From the NCBI GenBank assembly GCA_029563035.1, contig JAKQTP010000217.1, positions 1 through 10,837 on the forward strand: a DNA stretch of 10,837 nt, in the 5' to 3' direction. Within the stretch, counting starts at the first letter, position 1, and each line of letters starts with the position of its first letter. This stretch comes from an archaeon (GTDB taxonomy: Archaea; Iainarchaeota; Iainarchaeia; CSSED10-239). This document shows positions 1 to 6,997 of this stretch, one piece after another. Position numbers and translations under genes: made by a program. The notes under the pieces are model-generated. The model saw only the letters and a program-made list of their open reading frames with translations. It had not been told where the DNA came from and made no database searches.

Positions 1-707
1 AGGAAAATTGGGAGAAAAATCTGCCTTCTTTGCAGCAACGCCTAAATACCTTTATTGAACTTTCTGAACTTATTGGCAAACAAAAAGTTATCTGGCGTTT
101 TGATCCTCTTATTCTCAGTGCTAAATTGCATCCGGATGAACTCTTAAAACGCATAGAAAATATTGGTGATCAGCTTTTCCCTTATACAAATAGATTAGTT
201 ATCAGCTTCATAGATATAGAAATTTACCAAAAAGTGAAACGCAACCTAAATGCTTTACCCGATAATATTCAGGAAATTGATACTAACACAATGCATTATT
301 TTGCCCGGGAACTGATGCAACTAAACCAAAAATGGAACTTAAAAATAGCTACCTGTGCCGAAAAAATTGACCTGCAACAATATGGAATTGAACATAATCG
401 CTGTATTGATGACCGCTTGATTATTGAACTCTTTTCTGCCGATACTGAATTAATGAACTTCTTGGGCTATAGACCCACTGACCAGACAGATTTTTTAACT
501 GACCAAAATGAAAAATCTGCCTACAGCTATGAAAAATTGAAAGATAAAGGACAACGCAAATTCTGCGGTTGCATAAAAAGTAAAGATATCGGTCAATATA
601 ATACCTGCCCTAATGGCTGTGTATATTGTTATGCCAATTCCAATCCTGAAATGGCTTGGAAAAACTGGAACAAAGCACAAAGGAAACAAAGTGACACTAT
701 CGTATGA
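1..707 (+). CDS. DUF1848 family protein, 3' part (5' end outside the window)
   Basis: The reading frame is open from base 3 (complete codons) to the TGA at 705-707, giving 235 visible residues; the gene begins before the window, and the TTG at 30 is just a codon inside it. The family is recognised by its C-terminal cysteine cluster. A C-x-C pair (codons at 564 and 570) precedes [10 protein letters not shown], and a C-x3-C-x2-C motif (codons at 606, 618, 627) is followed by YAN. DUF1848 proteins are about 300 residues, cytoplasmic and of unknown biochemical function. The C-x3-C-x2-C spacing is like that which holds the iron-sulfur cluster in radical SAM enzymes, but no radical SAM barrel is evident. 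The C-terminus ends about 25 residues after the cluster, as I expect for the family, so the 3' end looks intact. The next gene starts inside its last 17 bases. It is probably a resident gene rather than part of the accessory island. Confidence 0.85.
   Translation, partial: ENWEKNLPSLQQRLNTFIELSELIGKQKVIWRFDPLILSAKLHPDELLKRIENIGDQLFPYTNRLVISFIDIEIYQKVKRNLNALPDNIQEIDTNTMHYFARELMQLNQKWNLKIATCAEKIDLQQYGIEHNRCIDDRLIIELFSADTELMNFLGYRPTDQTDFLTDQNEKSAYSYEKLKDKGQRKFCGCIKSKDIGQYNTCPNGCVYCYANSNPEMAWKNWNKAQRKQSDTIV
681..693 (+). promoter_or_regulatory. Ribosome binding site that decides the GTG start of the helicase gene
   Basis: The motif AGGAAA (681-686) lies four bases before a GTG at 691. The frame is open further upstream to 613, but that stretch lies on the conserved C-x3-C-x2-C region of DUF1848 in another frame and has no ribosome binding site. 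The next ATG downstream (897) would leave only about 24 residues ahead of methyltransferase motif I and also lacks a binding site. The GTG at 691 is therefore the best start. Confidence 0.65.
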
Positions 708-3700
708 CATAAATAATGATCCCTTATTTCTTGCTCTGGATAAGATAGAAACTGTTACTTTTAAAGATATTGTAGAAAAAGCAAAACAATATCAAGTTAA
801 AGGAGTAAAAACCGACAGAGGTAAAAAAATCCTTGAAACACCGGAAGAATGTAATCAATACATTGTTGGATATTACGTTAAGCATAAGGACAAAATGTGT
901 GATAGCTTAGCTAAACTATTTGATTACAAAGGTCTATATAACTATGATTTGAATAATATTATTATCTATGATTGGGCTTGTGGACAGGGTTTAGGGAGTT
1001 GGCTTTTTTTAGATGAAATAAAGAAAAGACATTTAAAAATTACAGTTTCGGAAATTATGTTGATTGATCCTTCCGATATTGCCATACAAAGAGCCAAAAA
1101 ATTCATCGGATATAAAGACAAGAGCATTAAACTTACTCCAATTATAAAGGAATTTAAAGAGCTATCCACAGAGGAAATAAGAAGAGATGCTGATACATTA
1201 CGAATTCATATTTTTTCCAATATATTGGATATTGATGCAATAGATCTAAACAATTTGTCCCAATTGATTATTGAATCCCAAAACAATCAGGATTATGTAA
1301 TCATTGCCATAAGCCCCTTGAAAGAAGATAGGTTAAAGAACTTTATAGATACTTTTCCTGATAAAAGTAAAGAAAAAATATCTGTAAGAATTTGCACCCA
1401 CCAAACCAATTGTAATGATTGTTCTGAAGAGAACAAGGGATTATGTTCTATAAGTATTCAAAATAGAAATACTAAACGGATAGAATATATTTACCTGATA
1501 AAGACAAAACATCAGACAATTAAACCTGTGTATATCATTCCGGAAAAGGAAGAATGGGTAGAGGAAGTTTTTCATAAAGCTCAGGCAGCTTATTTTAGTG
1601 ATCCTGTAAAAAAAGATATGGAATTAATGCAACAAATAAAAGATAAATCCTACTTTCAATATGAAATTGTTTCCGGAACTTCTCAACCTGATGAAATACA
1701 ACTATCTGTTCTTAATGTGATTTTAAACCAAATAGTAAGAGGAATTCCAACTTATCTTCCTATAGATATTGAAAATCTGTTAGTGAACCAATTCAGTGAT
1801 CTAATCCGAAGAGAATCTAAATACGAAAGTATTCAGGATAGCTTTATAAAACCAGATATATTCTTTGATCCTTTATTACAGGCAGTATTTATTGATGCAC
1901 CAATTTATATGGCTCAAACCCAATATGCTATCCTTCAACACATAAAAGCCAATTTCCATCCAGATATTGTTAAATTCACTTTATTAGAAACGGATAAATT
2001 TTATGCCCATTTTTCTATGCTAAACCTGCAGAACATTTTTCATAACTTTATGTCTCTTATTCCGGATTTAGAGCTACCCCAAATAGATTATACAGTATAT
2101 TGCGACTTTTCCAATGCAACATTAGTTGATTGTAATAATAAATTTGGATTTGCTATTAAAGACATAACTACAATAAATGAACAGGATTTATCTGATGAGG
2201 TTATTGTTTATTGGGATGAACTGCCAGAAATGATAAAAAACAAAAATCATAGGAAATTCATAAATATTAAAACCCTTACTACGGATTATTATGACCTTGA
2301 AAAATTCCAGAGTAGCGGACTAATAAACTACGGTGAGTTCTTTGAAGATGAGCACAAGATAAAACAGGATGTGTTTCACTCCTTGCAGTATTTTTTACAA
2401 ACAATCTTTAGAAAAGAGGATTTTTGGCCCAAACAATTAGAAATTCTACAAAATACTCTATCTCTAAAATCTATTATGGCGGTTCAAACAACTGGTGCAG
2501 GTAAATCTTTACTTTATCAATTCAGCGTTTTGATGCAACCAGGATATTGTGTGGTTATTGAGCCCATAAGATCTTTGATGAAAGACCAGGCTGATGAACT
2601 GGAACAATTATACATAGATGCTATTTACATTAATTCAGATTTGGATGCAACGGAAAAAGAAAGAAGATTGTATGAATTTACAGGAGGTAAATCCTTATTT
2701 TTATTGATATCTCCAGAAAGAATGCAAATGAAAGATGTAAAACTGCAACTTGCTTGTATGGATATTTATGATAGATACCATTCTTACTTTGTGATTGATG
2801 AAGCTCATTGTGTTTCAGAATGGGGTCACGATTTTAGACCCAGTTATTTATCTCTGGCAAAAAATGCCCGTGAATATCTGAAACCTAAAAATAATATAAC
2901 TTTACCAATAATTGCTTTAACAGCTACTGCCTCTTTGGATGTTCAGCATGATGTGCAAAAAGAAATGACTTCCAGTGAAGATAATAAGCCAGAAATTATT
3001 GCCGATGAAATTATCAGAGAAGAAATTGATTATTTTATCTTTAAAGAACAAGACGATGGAAACAAAAGAAAGGATAAATTGCATAGCTTACTTGAATCTC
3101 TAACCTCAGAATCTCAATCCAAACCCTTGTCCAAAGATAATGCCGCCTTGATATTCTGTTCCTACAAAGCGGGGAAAAATGGAGTTAAGGGAAATAACCA
3201 AGATGGATATTATTATCAGCTTAAAGATAAATATAGCAATATCGGAGTTGGCTATTTTTGTGGAACTGACGGTGTTACAGAGGAAGAAGTGAATCAGATG
3301 ACAAAATACCAATCTGACTTTAAACAAAATAAGATCGGAATTATGGTGGCTACTCAGGCCTTTGGAATGGGTTTCAATAAACCTAATATACGCTATTGTT
3401 TCCATATTGATTTACCTAAATCGGTAGAAACATTTGTTCAGGAATCCGGAAGAATTGGAAGAGATAAAGATAAATCCAACAGTTATTTAATCTATACTGA
3501 GGGAGATTATAAATTTAAAAAGAAGTTATTAACTGATGATTACTTAAACAAAGAGATAGCAGAAGAAATATTTAATTCAATATTGGATTTAAGGACAGAT
3601 TATAATGAATTAGAAATAAGTTACCTTTTGCCAAAAATCAAATATAATAAAGGTACTTATAAATTCGAGCAAGGAATATATTTTAATAAGAGAATTGATT

Positions 3701-4860
3701 CAAATATGGAAGGATCGTGTTTTTATAATTTATCATCGCATAAGTTAATTCAAGTAGAAAAAAAACCAATGGATGAATATACTTATAATCAAATAGATGA
3801 AATAATAAAAAGAACCAATTTTCTTGAATTAATGCAGAATAAAAGACAATATAGCTTAAAGGACATAATTGAATCAAACAGCAATATAATATATCATTTA
3901 AAGCTTCCTCATCAATTATTAATAAAAGAACTAAGAGGTAACTCCAAAATACAAGCATATCTAACTAATGGTAGATATAAGAATAATGAAAAACCGTATG
4001 AAGAATATAAGATATTAATTTCTAAATGTGAATATGTACTCTATAGGATGCAACTATTAGGCATTATAGTAACATATAGCCGAAATTACACAGATAATAT
4101 ATTTGAGTTTGATTTTAGAACTCCACAGCTAAAAGAAATTCTTGAGCATTATAAAGATTACCTTAGAAAATACTTATCTGAAAAAGAATTAAAACAAAGG
4201 ATTGGGCAGATAAGTGAACAGCTGAAAGACAAAAGCCTGATGGCAGGATATTTAGTTATCTTTAATGACCTTTCTGCATATTTTGATGATACGGTCTATA
4301 AAAAAAGGAAACAATCTTTGAATGAGATGTATAACATAGCAGAAAACTTTCAAGGAAGAAGTTCTGAGATAATTAGAAAGCATTTTGACCTTTATTTCAA
4401 TTCCAAGTTTATGGAAGAACTCAGTTCAAGAACGGATAGCGGAAAGATTGAGGATATAGGTATAATAGCCGAATTTCTGCAAGAAGTGGATAATTTATCC
4501 AGGGGCTCCAGAATTGAGAATCTCAATCATTTGCAAGGTGCTTGTGCCAGATTATTGGAAGAAAGTCCTGATAACTATGTTTTATGTATATTAAGGTCTT
4601 ATGCTCAACTATGTTCTGCTGAGGGCAATGAAAAAGAACTGGAGTCCGGCGTGGAAAATTTAGAGAAAGGGTGGTATAAAATGTTGCTTGATTATGAAAA
4701 CCTGGATAAGATGTTATTACACAATGAAGTATATTTACCTTATTTGACAGGTTTAAAACAGGATTTATCCGATACTGATTATGAAAAGGTCTTTAAAAAA
4801 CTATCAGTTTTATATGTAAAAGCAATGCTTCAAGATTTTAATAAATATTTAACCAGTTAG
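691..4860 (+). CDS. SAM-methyltransferase-like domain fused to a RecQ-family DNA helicase
   Basis: A 1389-residue protein from the GTG start. Residues about 85-230 look like a class I methyltransferase: motif [11 protein letters not shown] (93-102), an acidic motif [14 protein letters not shown] (124-135), and HIFSNILDI further on. No DPPY/NPPY motif of N6-adenine or N4-cytosine DNA methylases is seen. Four cysteines follow (235, 241, 244, 252), a possible zinc or Fe-S knuckle. Residues about 260-570 are unassigned. The helicase core is complete: FWPKQ (578-582), Walker A TTGAGKS (600-606), DEAH (703-706) followed by the RecQ-type aromatic loop [13 protein letters not shown], motif [10 protein letters not shown] (742-748), motif IV near 818-824, motif [13 protein letters not shown], and motif [11 protein letters not shown] (917-925). 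Beyond this, no RecQ zinc-binding cysteines or HRDC domain are apparent; a winged-helix-like stretch ([20 protein letters not shown] region) and a helical tail follow. Typical RecQ is about 600 residues. It probably unwinds DNA; the methyl acceptor is unknown. It is probably co-transcribed with the next gene, 10 bases downstream. Confidence 0.85.
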   Translation: MTLSYDINNDPLFLALDKIETVTFKDIVEKAKQYQVKGVKTDRGKKILETPEECNQYIVGYYVKHKDKMCDSLAKLFDYKGLYNYDLNNIIIYDWACGQGLGSWLFLDEIKKRHLKITVSEIMLIDPSDIAIQRAKKFIGYKDKSIKLTPIIKEFKELSTEEIRRDADTLRIHIFSNILDIDAIDLNNLSQLIIESQNNQDYVIIAISPLKEDRLKNFIDTFPDKSKEKISVRICTHQTNCNDCSEENKGLCSISIQNRNTKRIEYIYLIKTKHQTIKPVYIIPEKEEWVEEVFHKAQAAYFSDPVKKDMELMQQIKDKSYFQYEIVSGTSQPDEIQLSVLNVILNQIVRGIPTYLPIDIENLLVNQFSDLIRRESKYESIQDSFIKPDIFFDPLLQAVFIDAPIYMAQTQYAILQHIKANFHPDIVKFTLLETDKFYAHFSMLNLQNIFHNFMSLIPDLELPQIDYTVYCDFSNATLVDCNNKFGFAIKDITTINEQDLSDEVIVYWDELPEMIKNKNHRKFINIKTLTTDYYDLEKFQSSGLINYGEFFEDEHKIKQDVFHSLQYFLQTIFRKEDFWPKQLEILQNTLSLKSIMAVQTTGAGKSLLYQFSVLMQPGYCVVIEPIRSLMKDQADELEQLYIDAIYINSDLDATEKERRLYEFTGGKSLFLLISPERMQMKDVKLQLACMDIYDRYHSYFVIDEAHCVSEWGHDFRPSYLSLAKNAREYLKPKNNITLPIIALTATASLDVQHDVQKEMTSSEDNKPEIIADEIIREEIDYFIFKEQDDGNKRKDKLHSLLESLTSESQSKPLSKDNAALIFCSYKAGKNGVKGNNQDGYYYQLKDKYSNIGVGYFCGTDGVTEEEVNQMTKYQSDFKQNKIGIMVATQAFGMGFNKPNIRYCFHIDLPKSVETFVQESGRIGRDKDKSNSYLIYTEGDYKFKKKLLTDDYLNKEIAEEIFNSILDLRTDYNELEISYLLPKIKYNKGTYKFEQGIYFNKRIDSNMEGSCFYNLSSHKLIQVEKKPMDEYTYNQIDEIIKRTNFLELMQNKRQYSLKDIIESNSNIIYHLKLPHQLLIKELRGNSKIQAYLTNGRYKNNEKPYEEYKILISKCEYVLYRMQLLGIIVTYSRNYTDNIFEFDFRTPQLKEILEHYKDYLRKYLSEKELKQRIGQISEQLKDKSLMAGYLVIFNDLSAYFDDTVYKKRKQSLNEMYNIAENFQGRSSEIIRKHFDLYFNSKFMEELSSRTDSGKIEDIGIIAEFLQEVDNLSRGSRIENLNHLQGACARLLEESPDNYVLCILRSYAQLCSAEGNEKELESGVENLEKGWYKMLLDYENLDKMLLHNEVYLPYLTGLKQDLSDTDYEKVFKKLSVLYVKAMLQDFNKYLTS

Positions 4861-4870
4861 GGAGGAAAAA

Positions 4871-5551
4871 ATGGAACAATATGAAAATATTATGAACGAA
4901 TTGAATTCTATTATTGCTGAATACAAAGATAATTTGGTTTCACTGAGAGCCAAGTTTGAGGATATCAAAGCTATTATTGATAATTTAGAAAGGATGAAAA
5001 ACCAGGCATCTAAAACTACAGAAGAGATATCTGAACTGGAAAAGAAATATGGGGTATTGGCAGAATTGTATAATAAAACCGATGCTAACCTTAATGAAAC
5101 TATTGCCGATCTATCTACCCAGTATCAACAGTTAACAGAAAAGCAGGAACAAATCGTGGGGATAATGGAATCATTTAGAAAAACACAAGCTGAATATGCT
5201 GCTCAACATAATTCTGCAATCCATGATTTAACGATTCAAGAAAAAGCGGATATGGAAAACTTGCATAACTACATGGAAGAAGTATCTGGTAAGATTAATG
5301 ATGAAGTAATAAGAGCATTATCCCAAAAAATGGATGTAAGTACTCAGTTTTTAAATAGAAACTTAAATATTATTACAAAGAATCAGAATAAAGCAAATAG
5401 TGAACTGGAAAAGAATATGATGGATAGAATACAAAAATGTGAGAAGAAATTGGGAAGCAAAATGATAAATTGCTCTATTGTAATAATTATTCTACTAGCT
5501 GTGATTTTTTTTCTCATTATTATATATACCAATCAATATTCAGTTTACTAA
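4871..5551 (+). CDS. Coiled-coil protein with a C-terminal membrane anchor
   Basis: A 226-residue protein with a strong GGAGG (4861-4865) six bases... before its ATG, only 10 bases after the helicase stop, so the two form an operon. Residues about 5-195 are almost entirely charged heptad-type helix rich in E, K, Q, N and L without prolines, which predicts a long coiled coil. Residues about 201-219 (CSIVIIILLAVIFFLIIIY) form a single hydrophobic segment followed by seven polar residues. This is a tail-anchored layout with the coiled coil most likely in the cytoplasm. There is no signal peptide, enzyme motif or recognised family. The position next to a helicase suggests either a membrane tether or a membrane-acting effector for the upstream protein; both are inference. 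Chemoreceptor or phage-tail-fibre resemblance would be superficial, caused by the coiled coil. Confidence 0.8.
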   Translation: MEQYENIMNELNSIIAEYKDNLVSLRAKFEDIKAIIDNLERMKNQASKTTEEISELEKKYGVLAELYNKTDANLNETIADLSTQYQQLTEKQEQIVGIMESFRKTQAEYAAQHNSAIHDLTIQEKADMENLHNYMEEVSGKINDEVIRALSQKMDVSTQFLNRNLNIITKNQNKANSELEKNMMDRIQKCEKKLGSKMINCSIVIIILLAVIFFLIIIYTNQYSVY

Positions 5552-5759
5552 GTATGTTTCACTTATTAAATGCGAAAGACCTTGTGGCAGTAATTAGCAA
5601 AATATGCGAGAAAAGTTATTCTGAGAGAGCTTATGGCTACAATATTATATCCAACTTATACAGAAGAAATATATTATAGATAACACCGAAATTTGGTTCT
5701 CAAATTAAGATTTGGCAGATAGTGGAAGTATTAATTATTTATAGATTTTTAGTTTCTTG

Positions 5760-5777
5760 GGCAAATCCGAATTTGCC
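5760..5777. other. Short inverted repeat between convergent operons
   Basis: GGCAAAT and ATTTGCC form a perfect 7-bp stem around a CCGA loop. Its place between two converging operons would fit a bidirectional transcription stop or RNA end-stabiliser, but the T-rich tail of an intrinsic terminator is missing on both strands. Confidence 0.35.
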
Positions 5778-5841
5778 AATCCATAATGCATTATTTATAC
5801 GATATTTATTGAAAAGACATAAATACTTGACTAATAATATA

Positions 5842-5868
5842 TGGATTCCTGCTTTCGTAGGAATTACA
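5842..5868. repeat. Degenerate REP/dRS3-like dispersed repeat hairpin
   Basis: The core ATTCCTGC-TTTC-GTAGGAAT (5845-5864) forms an 8-bp stem with one G-T pair and a four-base loop. With its flanks TGG and TACA it matches the pattern of the dispersed element whose standard form contains ATTCCCGCTTTCGCGGGAAT and is often mistranslated as WIPAFAGMT; here one frame reads WIPAFVGIT. The G+C pairs are partly eroded, as expected for an old copy. Only one copy is present in the window, so the assignment rests on resemblance to the known pattern. Confidence 0.5.
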
Positions 5869-5911
5869 AGTAACTTGCATTCAAAAAGTAATATTAGGTA
5901 AAACTGAGCAT

Positions 5912-6988
5912 CTATTGCTTTTGTATTATATCCAATACTTTATCATACCATAAAACAACATCATTAAACTGATATAGTAAGGAATTAACTGTGTTGTTAG
6001 TTAAATTATAGGTATTGATATTTTCTATGTCCACCTCTTTACTAATATTGTGAATACCAAATTCACTTGAAATCCCGTATATTGAATAGCACGCATTTTT
6101 AATTATGGAATTATATCCGATGTTGTTTCTTTTATTATAATTGGATAATCCGTCATTACTGATAAATTTATTTATTATTAGCTCATTTTTATATTTTTTA
6201 TTCCAATATTCTGCATTTGGTTCCTTTAAATTATATGCTATATCGAGCAGTATATTTTCAAGAATATTCCTTAATTTAGATAGGTAATCTTTCCATTTAT
6301 CTTTATTCGCTTCTTTATCTTTTATCATATTAATATATTGTTTAACTATATCTTCATCAAGATGCTTTCTAAGAATTTCACATTGTTTTGGGTATTGATT
6401 CTGGATTTTAAAGGACTTCAAATCTGATAAAATTATACCGATTTTTTCCTCATTTTCAGAACCCTTTTCTATTATATGCTCTTCATTAAAATTACCAGAA
6501 CGAATCAAGGATTTCATATCATCAAGCACTCTTAATCCATCATTGGTATTAGCAGTAAGAAAATAGATTATTTTCTGATAATCAGAGTTTAATTTTAATA
6601 AAAGACATAACAATAAATCGCCTTCCCGTTCATAATATTCTTTAATTTCATCTATTGACTTATAATCATATTTTTCCAATAGATTAAAAATCCGTTCAAG
6701 GTCTTTGTCATAAGGAAAGAGGCTAAGATTACGATCTATGATAAAAAGATCATAATTTTGATGATTTTTAATAATTTTTTCTAAAGCATCCGGGAAATTA
6801 TAAGCAATATCTAAGGAACTGTTATAGCGACATGCATCAATTATATCTTGAGGGTTTAATAAATCGCTATTCTCAAGGTCTTTCAATTTGTTCGTAATTC
6901 TCTTGTCATTTAGAATAGGACGAAAGAACTTTATAATTGTAGAGATGTTTTTAGCTATTTCATCTTCAATGTATAAAACTTTAGCCAT
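5912..6988 (-). CDS. Response-regulator receiver protein with an unassigned helical C-terminal domain
   Basis: A 358-residue protein. The receiver domain is clear: acidic pocket VLYIEDE (4-10), phospho-acceptor aspartate D85 in DLFIIDRNL, switch threonine T145 in IIYFLTA, and conserved lysine K175 in HIIEKG. The domain is longer than the usual 120 residues: about 30 extra residues lie before D85 and more between D85 and T145. Residues about 200-358 are helical and show no DNA-binding helix-turn-helix. They contain LRNILENILLDIA (239-251), SSEFGIHN (307-314) and an ending LLYQFNDVVLWYDKVLD. The general pattern recalls HEPN or abortive-infection C-terminal domains, but no R-x4-6-H motif is certain. 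A GGAGGAA (6997-6991) precedes the ATG, whose first 8 bases overlap the kinase gene, so the two are translationally coupled. It is probably the phosphorylation-controlled output of the upstream kinase; an effector rather than a transcription factor is my inference. Confidence 0.8.
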   Translation of the reverse strand: MAKVLYIEDEIAKNISTIIKFFRPILNDKRITNKLKDLENSDLLNPQDIIDACRYNSSLDIAYNFPDALEKIIKNHQNYDLFIIDRNLSLFPYDKDLERIFNLLEKYDYKSIDEIKEYYEREGDLLLCLLLKLNSDYQKIIYFLTANTNDGLRVLDDMKSLIRSGNFNEEHIIEKGSENEEKIGIILSDLKSFKIQNQYPKQCEILRKHLDEDIVKQYINMIKDKEANKDKWKDYLSKLRNILENILLDIAYNLKEPNAEYWNKKYKNELIINKFISNDGLSNYNKRNNIGYNSIIKNACYSIYGISSEFGIHNISKEVDIENINTYNLTNNTVNSLLYQFNDVVLWYDKVLDIIQKQ

Positions 6989-6997
6989 TGTTCCTCC
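6981..6997 (-). promoter_or_regulatory. Gene overlap with ribosome binding site coupling kinase and receiver
   Basis: On the minus strand GGAGGAACA-ATGGCTAA places the receiver start codon (6988-6986) 5 bases upstream of the kinase stop TAA (6983-6981). This fixes the receiver start and implies translational coupling of the pair. Confidence 0.8.

Larger units (their letters stand above)
5552..5911. other. Convergent intergenic region, no gene seen
   Basis: This 360-base stretch separates the ends of two operons pointing at each other. I see no convincing coding sequence: a 41-codon frame from 5554 lacks a ribosome binding site and any recognisable motif. It holds two perfect or near-perfect small hairpins (5760-5777 and 5845-5864). 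Neither is followed by a run of T on either strand, so classical intrinsic terminators are not evident. Transcripts from both sides must nevertheless end here or run into each other. Confidence 0.6.

Noticed and set aside
613..690. Extended N-terminus for the helicase fusion starting at 613
   Set aside because: This stretch is the out-of-frame reading of the conserved DUF1848 cysteine motif; the GTG at 691 has the better ribosome binding site.
3106..3405. 99-codon open frame on the minus strand
   Set aside because: It lies antisense within the conserved helicase motifs IV-V of the large gene, has no ribosome binding site and no recognisable product.
691..5551. Restriction-modification or BREX/DISARM system
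   Set aside because: No DNA-methylase catalytic motif, no nuclease motif and none of the other named components of those systems are present.
5554..5679. Possible 41-residue small protein after the coiled-coil gene
   Set aside because: No ribosome binding site before its ATG and no motif; chance open frame in AT-rich intergenic DNA is the simpler reading.
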